From assembly GCA_946885745.1 (NCBI GenBank), contig CAMPGV010000001.1, positions 12,261 to 76,260 on the forward strand: DNA of 64,000 nt, given 5' to 3'. The stretch comes from an uncultured Candidatus Saccharibacteria bacterium (GTDB lineage Bacteria; Patescibacteria; Saccharimonadia; Saccharimonadales; JAEWBQ01). Of the stretch, positions 37,470-46,020 are shown in pieces. Below the pieces are notes generated by a model. The model was not told the DNA's origin, did no database searches, and saw nothing but the letters and a program-made list of their open reading frames with translations. Each line of letters starts with the position of its first letter. The first letter of the stretch is position 1. The translations under genes and the position numbers were made by a program.

Positions 37470-38891
37470 ATTCTTAAACAACCACTAGTGTTCGTAGATG
37501 TCGAAACGACTGGCATGAGTCCGCAGCGCGACCGTGTCATCGAAGTGGCCGCCATACGGGTGGAAGATAATCAGATTGTCGATTCTATTAGTACCCTTCT
37601 GGATCCTGGGGTTTCTATTCCTTATAACATTACGCAGATCACAGGCATAGCCAATGGTGACATTGCAGGGAAACCAACATTCGACGACATCGCCGACCAG
37701 CTCCAACAATTATGTGAAGGAGCAATTTTTGTTGCCCATAACGTACGCTTTGACTATTCATTTTTACGCCAAGAATTCAAACATGTCGGCATAGATTTTG
37801 CACCCAAGCAGGTTTGCACGGTCAAGCTGTCGCGCTCTCTCTATCCGCACATGCCCCGACATCGCCTTAGTGATGTAATTAGTTATCATAATTTTACATT
37901 CATAAATCGCCACCGCGCCTACGATGATGCTCTCGTGTTAGTGCAATTTTGGCAAAAACTTCAAGCCGACCATACAATCGATATTGTCGAAGAAGCCCTC
38001 AAGTCCCAGATGTCTCGTCCCAGTATCCCGCGTCATCTTGATAGTAAAGTCATCCAGTCGCTACCCAGCGGACCAGGTGTCTATATTTTTGAAGACAATG
38101 ATGGCGCACCGCTTTATATTGGCAAAAGTATCAATATAAAGAAGCGAGTGTTGAGCCATTTCACCGCTGATACCCGTGAAAGTAAAGAGTTTAAAATCTC
38201 CCAAAATATCCATCACATAAAGCACATCTCTACTACCGGCGAGCTGTCTGCGCTACTGCTTGAATCAAGCTTAATCAAACAGCACATGCCCGTCTACAAT
38301 CGCCGTCTACGCAGACTCCGCTCTCTTGCTGTCACGCTGAAACACACTGATACCCATGGCTACATAAATCTCTCGCTCGGCGACCTTACCATGGCGGAAG
38401 TACCCGATTATCATAATATTGTCGCTATGCACCCACGGCGCATGGCGGCTAAAAACTCTCTTCTGTCGGCTGTTAAAACATTCGACCTTTGTCCTAAGTT
38501 ATGTGGCCTCGAGAAAGCAAAAGGCGCCTGCTTTTCTTACCAGCTAGGCAAATGTCGCGGCGCCTGTGTCGGCGACGAAGCGAGTGAAGACTACAATCAG
38601 CGCCTACTAAATGCGTTTAGCGGACGAGGAATTGACGACTGGCCACACCAAGGTCCGGTACTCATCATCGAACATAGCGATACCGATGATAGCCAGACAG
38701 GCTTTGTTGTCAACAACTGGATTATTGAGGGCACCGTGAACGTCGAAGCCGACAATACGCCGACTTATACACCCTATAGCCAAGACTTTGATCTCGATGC
38801 CTATACAATTTTGCGGTCTTACCTCCTTCGCCACCCAGAGCGCGTCACAATTCGCACCTATCACGGCGAATTTGAAGAGCCGTACTTATAG
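37470..38891 (+). CDS. DnaQ-type exonuclease fused to UvrC/Cho-like GIY-YIG endonuclease
   Basis: 473 aa from the proposed ATT start (467 from an internal GTG at 37488). Numbered from the GTG, DEDDh residues are D4, E6, D89, H142 and D146. The GIY-YIG domain has GVYIF at 197-201 and YIGKS at 210-214. A Cys-rich segment CPKLCGLEKAKGACFSYQ (about 330-347) matches the UvrC/Cho region. This fusion is known in Actinobacteria and suggests a repair nuclease. The homologous N-terminus normally reads xLVFVDVETTG, and GCGAGG lies 8 bases before the ATT, whereas GTG has no ribosome-binding site. Confidence 0.85.
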   Translation: MLKQPLVFVDVETTGMSPQRDRVIEVAAIRVEDNQIVDSISTLLDPGVSIPYNITQITGIANGDIAGKPTFDDIADQLQQLCEGAIFVAHNVRFDYSFLRQEFKHVGIDFAPKQVCTVKLSRSLYPHMPRHRLSDVISYHNFTFINRHRAYDDALVLVQFWQKLQADHTIDIVEEALKSQMSRPSIPRHLDSKVIQSLPSGPGVYIFEDNDGAPLYIGKSINIKKRVLSHFTADTRESKEFKISQNIHHIKHISTTGELSALLLESSLIKQHMPVYNRRLRRLRSLAVTLKHTDTHGYINLSLGDLTMAEVPDYHNIVAMHPRRMAAKNSLLSAVKTFDLCPKLCGLEKAKGACFSYQLGKCRGACVGDEASEDYNQRLLNAFSGRGIDDWPHQGPVLIIEHSDTDDSQTGFVVNNWIIEGTVNVEADNTPTYTPYSQDFDLDAYTILRSYLLRHPERVTIRTYHGEFEEPYL

Positions 38892-38921
38892 GCGCCTGCT
38901 GTATAATAAGACTAACTCCAT

Positions 38922-39656
38922 ATGAAACGTCTCGCTCATTACTCTCAGTATTTTCTTCGAAGCCCACGGCTCATCAAAGAGCTCATCGGGCACTCCACTG
39001 TCACTAAGCATGACTTTGTGCTCGATATTGGCGCCGGCAGTGGCGTCATATCGTCAGTCCTGGCTGAGCGATGCGCTAAGGTGCTAGCCATTGAATACGA
39101 GCCACGTATGGCCAACAAGCTTCGCACCAATTTGTCTCGACACTCTAATGTCACTGTTTTTGAAGGTGACTTCCTCACAATGGACTTGCCCCAGGGGCCT
39201 TATAAAGTCTTTGCCAATATTCCCTTCCACCTAAGCTCACCCATCCTTCGCAAGCTCACCCAAGCCGCCACTCCCCCAGATGCAATCTACCTTGTAGTTC
39301 AAAAGCAGTTCGCCAATAAGCTCCTCCCCGACTCCGATCGCTTCACAGGGCAGCTCGGCATGATGGTTGGACCTAGATTTGCCGTTCGTATTCGCAAACG
39401 GCTCCAGCGCACCGACTTCTGGCCGCACCCAAACGTCGACACCGTACTAGTAGAGCTGCTCCGTCGCGACACGCCTCTTATTGCATCGGCCGCAATGCCC
39501 GCCTATCGTCACTTTATCGAGGACTGCTTCTCCGATCCAAAGATTTTCGCCAAAATGCCACAACATAAGGTCAACCTCCCGGCCGACATAAAGCCTTCTC
39601 AAATGAAACTCACCCAATGGGTGGACCTGTTTAACGTACAACAAAAGTATCGCTAA
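38922..39656 (+). CDS. Erm/KsgA-family rRNA adenine dimethyltransferase
   Basis: 244 aa. YSQYFLRSP near residue 8, SAM-binding DIGAGSGVIS near 36, EYEPRM, GDFL, the catalytic motif NIPFHLSSPILRKL near 98, and PHPNVDTVLVEL near 170. The NIPFHLS form and overall length resemble Erm 23S rRNA methyltransferases more than KsgA, which normally has NLPYNIS(T). KsgA cannot be excluded without a tree. TATAAT lies about 14 bases before the ATG, and the DnaQ fusion ends 30 bases upstream. Confidence 0.82.
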   Translation: MKRLAHYSQYFLRSPRLIKELIGHSTVTKHDFVLDIGAGSGVISSVLAERCAKVLAIEYEPRMANKLRTNLSRHSNVTVFEGDFLTMDLPQGPYKVFANIPFHLSSPILRKLTQAATPPDAIYLVVQKQFANKLLPDSDRFTGQLGMMVGPRFAVRIRKRLQRTDFWPHPNVDTVLVELLRRDTPLIASAAMPAYRHFIEDCFSDPKIFAKMPQHKVNLPADIKPSQMKLTQWVDLFNVQQKYR

Positions 39657-39688
39657 TATAGCATTAGACGCTCTATGGCATCCGCTGT

Positions 39689-39708
39689 TGTGTGATAAAT
39701 GTCACACA
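39689..39708. promoter_or_regulatory. CRP/GlxR-type palindromic operator
   Basis: TGTGTGA-N6-TCACACA is a perfect 7-bp-arm dyad containing the CRP/GlxR core TGTGA-N6-TCACA. A further half-site TGTGA lies at 39714-39718. It is 107 bases upstream of the glycosyltransferase ATG. A -10-like TATGGT at 39752-39757 would place the dyad near -65, a class I activator position. Confidence 0.6.
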
Positions 39709-39814
39709 TAAAATGTGATTGCTCTCGTAGAGGCCACTCTACCTCTTACGCTATGGTCAACGTTAAGCACTTAGTCGGCGCATACGTTTCGCGCTGGAAT
39801 CAAACGAGGAAGCC

Positions 39815-42112
39815 ATGAAAAGCCGCAAGACGATAGTACCTAGCATCAGAAGGCGACAATGGGGTGCAGAGCGACGCACGACCCCGCTGTCAATGGTGCA
39901 CGACATACCCTCGACTCATAAAATCGCACTCAGTCGATTAGCGATTGTTCTTACTATCGTCTTCTGGGTGGCCTATGTTGTGTCGACGGTCATTCGACAA
40001 CTCTTTGACGGCCCTCAAAGTTTTCAATTTACTATGCACACTATCGGCTACCTAATAGTTGTAACCTTCCTCACCTTTTCAGCCCTTATGTATCTCGTGG
40101 CACGCCAAGGAGCACTGCAGCGCTTCAGCCGACATGTTCGCGTTCCTCGTGCTGAACTCGATCGTCACTTTACAGACAATCAAGCACCTATTACGGTTCT
40201 CGTGCCTTCATATAGCGAAGAGCCCCAAGTCATACGAAAGACTCTGCTATCTGCCGCACTTCAAGAATATCCCAACCTGCGCATTGTATTGCTACTCGAT
40301 GACAACCCTTACCCAACCAGCCCCGACGCAGCAAGCCGACTTGATGCAACCAGAAACATTGGCAGCGACATCATGAAACTGCTCTCAGGTCCTCATAGAC
40401 GCTTCGCAACTGCATCTGAAGCTTTTGAACAGCAGTATCCAAACGCCACACATGCCCCCCTAAAAGCTACCAGAGAATTAGCAACACACTACAGCTGGGC
40501 TGCGAACTGGCTAAATAAACTTGCCGATAAAGAGGACGTTGAAGACCACGTGGATCTCTTCTTTACCGAGCAAGTCCTGCAAAATCTCGCCAAAGAGTTA
40601 CACCTCATGAAAGACGCTCTTATTGCTTCATGCGATGAAAACACCCCTCTCACAACAGATCGCATACGCCAACTATACCGCCGCCTCGTATGGACCTTCA
40701 GTGCCGAGTTAGAAGTTTTTGAAAGAAAAAAATTTACATCGCTGTCGCATGAAGCCAACAAGGCAATGAATCTTAACTCGTATATTGGACTAATGGGTGG
40801 TACATATCGTAGCGAACAAACACCAGACGGCGCAGTCCTCGTGCCGACTATAAGAGGAAAAAAAGGTGACATCACCATACCCGATAGCGAATTTCTGCTA
40901 ACACTCGATGCCGATTCTATCCTACTCCGCGAATACTGCCTGCGTCTCGTTTATTTCCTACAGCAACCCGACAACGCCAAGGTTGCCGTCACCCAGACAC
41001 CTTATTCATCTTTCCGGGGAGCGGCGACACGCATTGAGCGACTTGCTGGCGCTACAACCGACATCCAGCACATCCTTCATCAAGGCATGAGTCACTACGG
41101 CGCTACCTTCTGGGTTGGTGCCAATGCCGTCATCCGCAAACGCGCTCTCGATGATATTGTCGAAATGGAGTGGAGTGGCGGTTTTGAGGTTCGTCGCTTC
41201 ATTCAGGACCGCACAGTTATTGAAGATACCGAATCTAGCGTTGACCTTACTCTTCACGGATGGACACTTGTTAACTACCCGGAGCGCCTCAGCTACAGTG
41301 CCACTCCTCCCGACTTCGGTTCACTTATCGTTCAGCGACGACGCTGGGCTAATGGCGGGCTACTTATTCTGCCGAAACTTCTTGAGCAGACGCGGGAGCG
41401 AAAAAGACGGAATGAGTTTGTATCTCCTACAGAGTTACTGCTCCGTCTCAACTATATGGCATCTATTGCCTGGGCAAGCTTCGGTTTGATATTTCTGCTT
41501 GCCTACCCATATGACAGCCGGCTTCTTAGCCCATTTGTTCTGCTTGCTGCGCTCCCGTATTTCCTCGCTATGGCCAGCGACCTCAAGTATTGCGGCTATA
41601 AACGTAGTGACATTTTCCGCATCTACGGCTTCAACCTCATCCTTATGCCAGTCAATCTAGCTGGTGTCCTAAAATCACTTCAGCAAGCGCTCACTGCCAA
41701 GAAAATTCCGTTTGCTCGTACTCCAAAAGTCAAAAACCGAACCATCGCACCTATGCTCTATGTTATCGCTCCGCTACTAATTGTCGGGTTCTCGGTGTTT
41801 ACACTGTGGCGCGACGCAGTAGTGGGCAACTGGGGCAATGCCGCATTTGCTGGGTTCAATGCTTTTGTCGCAGCATGGGCAATACTAGCCTATATCGGCA
41901 TCGGCAATACACTAATCGACATATGGCATGGCCTTACTGACTGGATGTACGTAGACTCACCTCGCACCTCCAGTACCCCTACCGCATCACAAGCGCCAGC
42001 CCTTGACTGGCAGGCAATCCTTTACCATGGCGATGCACAGGGTCATGTGCCGCTCGCTATGCGCAATAGTATGACAGCGCCAACAAACCGCGCCAAGGAG
42101 GAGGTCGTCTAA
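39815..42112 (+). CDS. Processive family 2 glycosyltransferase (cellulose/chitin/hyaluronan synthase-like)
   Basis: 765 aa. Two N-terminal helices (about 38-60 and 75-96), a GT2 domain with D162-D163, DAD (365-367), ED (470-471) and QRRRW (507-511), then about five C-terminal helices. The D,D,D,QxxRW set marks a processive beta-glycan synthase. The stretch between the first Asp pair and DAD is about 200 residues, roughly twice the usual, and contains a helical insert (about 200-325). The product polymer is not determined. The gene is coupled to the GH18 gene (TAATG) and preceded by a CRP-like site. AACGAGGAAG lies before the ATG. Confidence 0.9.
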   Translation: MKSRKTIVPSIRRRQWGAERRTTPLSMVHDIPSTHKIALSRLAIVLTIVFWVAYVVSTVIRQLFDGPQSFQFTMHTIGYLIVVTFLTFSALMYLVARQGALQRFSRHVRVPRAELDRHFTDNQAPITVLVPSYSEEPQVIRKTLLSAALQEYPNLRIVLLLDDNPYPTSPDAASRLDATRNIGSDIMKLLSGPHRRFATASEAFEQQYPNATHAPLKATRELATHYSWAANWLNKLADKEDVEDHVDLFFTEQVLQNLAKELHLMKDALIASCDENTPLTTDRIRQLYRRLVWTFSAELEVFERKKFTSLSHEANKAMNLNSYIGLMGGTYRSEQTPDGAVLVPTIRGKKGDITIPDSEFLLTLDADSILLREYCLRLVYFLQQPDNAKVAVTQTPYSSFRGAATRIERLAGATTDIQHILHQGMSHYGATFWVGANAVIRKRALDDIVEMEWSGGFEVRRFIQDRTVIEDTESSVDLTLHGWTLVNYPERLSYSATPPDFGSLIVQRRRWANGGLLILPKLLEQTRERKRRNEFVSPTELLLRLNYMASIAWASFGLIFLLAYPYDSRLLSPFVLLAALPYFLAMASDLKYCGYKRSDIFRIYGFNLILMPVNLAGVLKSLQQALTAKKIPFARTPKVKNRTIAPMLYVIAPLLIVGFSVFTLWRDAVVGNWGNAAFAGFNAFVAAWAILAYIGIGNTLIDIWHGLTDWMYVDSPRTSSTPTASQAPALDWQAILYHGDAQGHVPLAMRNSMTAPTNRAKEEVV

Positions 42113-43701
42113 TGTCCGCATCAACTCAGCAGATCACCCCCAATCAACATCGACACCTTTCGCCGTGGCGGGTCATGCTCGGCATTTTCATCCTTGCTCT
42201 AGCTGCAACTGGCCTATTTTTCGGCACTCAGCGATGGCAAGATATACAAGCCAACAGCTCCTCGAGTCCATGGTTTGCTAGCTATGTTGACGTGACGGCG
42301 ACGCCAACATTCCCCTTTGAAAAAATGGGTGCCGGTGCGAAAAAAGACGTCATTCTATCATTTATAGTTTCAGCATCATCCGACCCTTGCTCTCCGACAT
42401 GGGGTAATGCCTATACACTCAATCAAGCGGGCGAATCGCTCGATCTCGATCGCCGTATAGCTCGACTACGTCAGCAAGGCGGCAGCGTTGCGGTATCGTT
42501 TGGAGGTCTCAGGAATAATGAACTCTCCCTGAGGTGCACCGACGAAGCTAAGTTATACCAAGCCTACAAATCGGTCATCGATAGATACGAAATTAATACT
42601 ATTGACCTTGATCTCGAAGGCGATAGTTTAAATGATACGGCGGCAGGAATTCGTCGCGCCAAAGTTATCGCTAAGCTTCAGTCGGACCGGCGTAATAACG
42701 GGGAGTCTTTAGCCGTTTGGACAACCCTTCCTGTCACACCCCAAGGACTTAGCGAGGCTGGCACAAATAGTATCGGTCACTTGCTCGCTAACAAGGTCGA
42801 CCTTACAGGCGTTAATGCCATGACAATGGATTACGGTGAAAGTCGACCCAAAGACCAAAGCATGCAAGCCGCAGCTGAAAGCGCCCTAACTCAAGTTGAA
42901 CGCCAGCTGAACATTCTTTACAAACGTACCGGCACTCACCTCACCTCAGCAACCGTTTGGTCAAAGGTTGGCGCTACGCCAATGATTGGACAGAATGATA
43001 TCCCTGATGAGATCTTTACCCTAGACGACGCTAAAGGCCTCAACGCTTTTGCGCTTGCACGCGGCGTCGGAAGAATGTCTATGTGGTCAGCCAATCGTGA
43101 CACAACCTGCGGAAGTAACTATATCAACCTTAAAGTCGTTTCTGACTCCTGCAGCGGCATCAAGCAAGACGGTAAAAGTTTTGCCGAGCTATTGGGAGAA
43201 GGCTTCAACGGCAGTCTCGCAATGAATGCTGCCGGCGTGACGACTTCTAATGCCCTGGACCCGAGCCAGATAAAAGACGATCCCGCGACTAGCCCCTATC
43301 AGATATGGTCTCCGGAAGGTGCATATTTAAAGGGGACAAAGGTAGTATGGCATCGCACCGTTTATGAAGCGAAATGGTGGACCCAGGGTGATCTTCCTGA
43401 TAGTCCCGTCCTTCAATCATGGGAAACGCCCTGGCAGTTAGTTGGACCGGTAATGCCGGGTGAAAAACCGCAGCCCCAAGCAACACTGCCCGAAGGCACC
43501 TACCCACATTGGTCAGGTAATGATCAGTACAATACGAGCGCACGCGTGCTCTTTAACGGCGTACCCTACCAGGCCAAATGGTGGACTCAGGGCGACAGTC
43601 CAGCCGCCGCATCCTCAAATGCCGACAGCTCACCATGGGCGCCCCTGACTCAAGCGCAAATTGATGATGTAGTTCGTAGTCTACAAAAGCCAAAGGAGTA
43701 A
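42112..43701 (+). CDS. Membrane-anchored GH18 chitinase-like protein with two CBM5/12 domains
   Basis: 529 aa. An N-terminal helix (about 20-37) anchors the protein outside. The GH18 barrel spans about 55-365, with SFGG near 129-132 and NTIDLDLE at 162-169 carrying the DxDxE catalytic acid (the first Asp of DxxDxDxE is Asn162). Two C-terminal CBM5/12 modules (about 395-445 and 463-515) each contain the repeated AKWWTQGD. It should bind and perhaps cut a chitin-like beta-1,4-GlcNAc polymer at the cell surface. It is translated from TAATG coupling with the synthase gene. Confidence 0.9.
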   Translation: MSASTQQITPNQHRHLSPWRVMLGIFILALAATGLFFGTQRWQDIQANSSSSPWFASYVDVTATPTFPFEKMGAGAKKDVILSFIVSASSDPCSPTWGNAYTLNQAGESLDLDRRIARLRQQGGSVAVSFGGLRNNELSLRCTDEAKLYQAYKSVIDRYEINTIDLDLEGDSLNDTAAGIRRAKVIAKLQSDRRNNGESLAVWTTLPVTPQGLSEAGTNSIGHLLANKVDLTGVNAMTMDYGESRPKDQSMQAAAESALTQVERQLNILYKRTGTHLTSATVWSKVGATPMIGQNDIPDEIFTLDDAKGLNAFALARGVGRMSMWSANRDTTCGSNYINLKVVSDSCSGIKQDGKSFAELLGEGFNGSLAMNAAGVTTSNALDPSQIKDDPATSPYQIWSPEGAYLKGTKVVWHRTVYEAKWWTQGDLPDSPVLQSWETPWQLVGPVMPGEKPQPQATLPEGTYPHWSGNDQYNTSARVLFNGVPYQAKWWTQGDSPAAASSNADSSPWAPLTQAQIDDVVRSLQKPKE

Positions 43702-43778
43702 ACGCTGCCAAATAAATTTATCCACGAGTCAGAAAATATCATCGGTACAAGACACGGTATAAACTATAATGAAACACA

Positions 43779-45440
43779 ATGAACACTAGCCTAGCATCAA
43801 ATGATTTACGGCTCAGTATCCGCTGGTATATTTTTGTGCGGCTGCTCTTCCTCTTTGCGCTTTCAGTCCCCAGTATCTTTACCCAGTACTTTACCGAGGG
43901 ATGGTCGGCATCAATCCAGCGCGACCTAATCATCTTTTCGATCGGCATAGTTGTTAACTATATTTTCTACTTTCTCGCCAAAGTCTCTTCTCGACTTCCA
44001 TACCTCCAGGCACTCACGCGCATCCTAATCATCATTGACATCACCCTTATAACCGCCCTTATATACACAAAAGGCGGCATCGAGAGTCGCAGCGCTATCC
44101 TTTACGCGTTACCAATTCTCGTATCAGCCGCTATCTTTGGACGCAAGGCTTCTTATGTTGCGGCACTCGCCGGAGCCAGTGCATACGTCGGGCTAATCAC
44201 GGCAGACTATCTTAATATCATCCCCTCAATCATCGTATTCGACGGGGCGCTCCACCAAGACTTCAGCTATGTCATACAATCGATCAGCTTCATTACCTCC
44301 ACACTCTTTATTCTTGCGTTGGCTGCCGATTTTATGACCAAGCTGCTTCACAAAAAGCAGTTACAAGCGACAAAACACTACGCCAACCTAGTGACCGCAC
44401 AAGAAATAGCAAAACTTGGCAGCTGGGAATGGGACATTGCAAGCGACCACATCACCTGGTCAAAAGAGCTTTATAAACTCTTTGGTATACACCCTCATGC
44501 GATCGACTTAAAATACGACACCTATCTAAAGCTGATTCATCCCGATGATGCGCCGATCCTACACAAGAAAATCTCCCAATCGGTAAAAAAGAAGGTGCCT
44601 TTTGCCACCGATCATCGTATTGTCATGGCCGATAATACCATCAAGTACGTACGTAGCATGGGGCGCCCTCAGCTAGATAGTAGCGGCGCTGTCGTCAAAC
44701 TTGCTGGCACCGCTCAAGACGTTACGGAAATGCATGTTCTTGATATCGCCAAGCGAGACTTTATTTCACTTGCTTCTCATCAACTACGCACCCCTGCCAG
44801 CGGGGTCAAAGCATTCCTCTCCCTTCTACTCGACAACCGTGCCGGCGTGCTCACCAAGAAACAACGGGAGTTTGTCTCTAAAGCCAATGACTCCAATAAC
44901 AGGCAGCTCGAGATCATTGACGCACTCCTAGATCTAGCTTCGATCCAATCTGGGAAAATTACTCTGCAGAAGCGGAAGGTAGACTTACGAACCATGCTTA
45001 GTCGCAGCCTCGTTCATCATCGCCCTAACCTCAAGCAAAAGAAACAGCGGCTTGTCGTCAATAAGCCAAAAGAGGCTGTCCCGATCAATGCCGATACGAC
45101 GCATATTCAAATGGCCATCGATAACCTTATCTCAAATGCCATTAAGTACACACCAGAGCGCGGTAAAATCACCATTACCATATACACTACCAAGAATCAT
45201 GCCCACCTTGAAGTTGCCGATACCGGCATCGGAATCGCCAAGCACGATATACCTCTTCTATTTCAAAAATTCAACCGGCTCAATAACCCAGCCAGTGGCA
45301 CCGTCAGCGGTTCAGGTCTTGGCCTTTACCTTGCTCAGGCTATTGTCCAGCTGCATAATGGTAAAATTACGGTCCACTCACGCCTTGGTGAAGGTGCACG
45401 GTTTACAATAAAGCTTCCGCTTTCTAGAGCAAAGCAGTAA
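43779..45440 (+). CDS. Membrane-bound PAS-containing sensor histidine kinase
   Basis: 553 aa. Six N-terminal hydrophobic helices (about 14-185), a PAS/PAC domain (about 205-325; GSWEWDIASDHITWS), HisKA with phospho-acceptor His in SLASHQLRTP (about 335), and HATPase with NLISNAIKYTP (N box), DTGIGI (G1) and GSGLGLYLA (G2). TATAAT lies 8 bases before the ATG. It pairs with the receiver gene 14 bases downstream. The signal is unknown. Confidence 0.93.
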   Translation: MNTSLASNDLRLSIRWYIFVRLLFLFALSVPSIFTQYFTEGWSASIQRDLIIFSIGIVVNYIFYFLAKVSSRLPYLQALTRILIIIDITLITALIYTKGGIESRSAILYALPILVSAAIFGRKASYVAALAGASAYVGLITADYLNIIPSIIVFDGALHQDFSYVIQSISFITSTLFILALAADFMTKLLHKKQLQATKHYANLVTAQEIAKLGSWEWDIASDHITWSKELYKLFGIHPHAIDLKYDTYLKLIHPDDAPILHKKISQSVKKKVPFATDHRIVMADNTIKYVRSMGRPQLDSSGAVVKLAGTAQDVTEMHVLDIAKRDFISLASHQLRTPASGVKAFLSLLLDNRAGVLTKKQREFVSKANDSNNRQLEIIDALLDLASIQSGKITLQKRKVDLRTMLSRSLVHHRPNLKQKKQRLVVNKPKEAVPINADTTHIQMAIDNLISNAIKYTPERGKITITIYTTKNHAHLEVADTGIGIAKHDIPLLFQKFNRLNNPASGTVSGSGLGLYLAQAIVQLHNGKITVHSRLGEGARFTIKLPLSRAKQ

Positions 45441-45454
45441 AATAAATATATTCT

Positions 45455-45820
45455 ATGGCTACTATCTTACTTATCGAAGATGATACCGCGCTACAAGAAG
45501 CCTATAGTTTCCTATTGAGCACAGAAGACCACGTCGTTACTTCGGCCTACAACGGCCAGGAGGGCATCGACAAGGCCAAGCAACAGACCTACGATATCAT
45601 TCTTCTCGATATACACATGCCCATCATGGACGGCCTAGAATTTCTTGAAGCATTCCAGTCGATTCGACCAAGCGCAACAAAAATTATCGTCTTCAGCAAC
45701 ATGGTTGAGCCTGAGATAGAATCAGAAGCACTAAAGCTTGGGGCCGACGCTTGCATCCTGAAATCCTCAATGACGCCAACCTCAATGCTCAGCGTAGTAC
45801 AGGAGAACCTGGGTACATAG
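45455..45820 (+). CDS. Stand-alone response-regulator receiver domain
   Basis: 121 aa. LLIEDD supplies the acidic pocket, LLDIHMPIMDG carries the phospho-acceptor Asp near residue 50, VFSN has the Ser switch position and CILKSS the conserved Lys. There is no DNA-binding or enzymatic output domain, so it acts like CheY or Spo0F through protein contacts or a phosphorelay. It is the partner of the adjacent kinase. Confidence 0.92.
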   Translation: MATILLIEDDTALQEAYSFLLSTEDHVVTSAYNGQEGIDKAKQQTYDIILLDIHMPIMDGLEFLEAFQSIRPSATKIIVFSNMVEPEIESEALKLGADACILKSSMTPTSMLSVVQENLGT

Positions 45821-45841
45821 ACCCCCCTTGTCTTATGCGCA

Positions 45842-45881
45842 CCAAGAAAAAAGAAGGTACAGTTACCTTCTTTTTTCTTGG
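45842..45881. terminator. Bidirectional terminator between receiver gene and tRNA-Gln
   Basis: A perfect 18-bp stem (45842-45859 with 45864-45881) with a 4-base loop has A6/T6 tracts in the arms. It can serve the receiver gene on plus and the tRNA on minus. Its right arm overlaps the CCA end of the tRNA. Confidence 0.85.
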
Positions 45882-45953
45882 CTGGGATGGAGGGATTCGA
45901 ACCCCCGAATGCTGGAACCAGAACCCAGTGCCTTACCACTTGGCGACATCCCA
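45879..45953 (-). tRNA. tRNA-Gln (CTG anticodon)
   Basis: Reading minus, a 7-bp acceptor stem TGGGATG/CATCCCA, D-arm with AAGTGGTAAGGC, anticodon loop TTCTGGT (anticodon CTG, decodes CAG), T-arm with GGTTCGAATCC, discriminator G73 and encoded CCA. G73 and the U-A first pair fit glutamine identity. A second Gln isoacceptor (TTG) must exist elsewhere to read CAA. Confidence 0.93.
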
Positions 45954-46020
45954 ATAGCACTACATATTGTAGCACCAACCACCGCCTAACTCAAGGGGTG
46001 AGAAATGGCTAATAAAAAGG

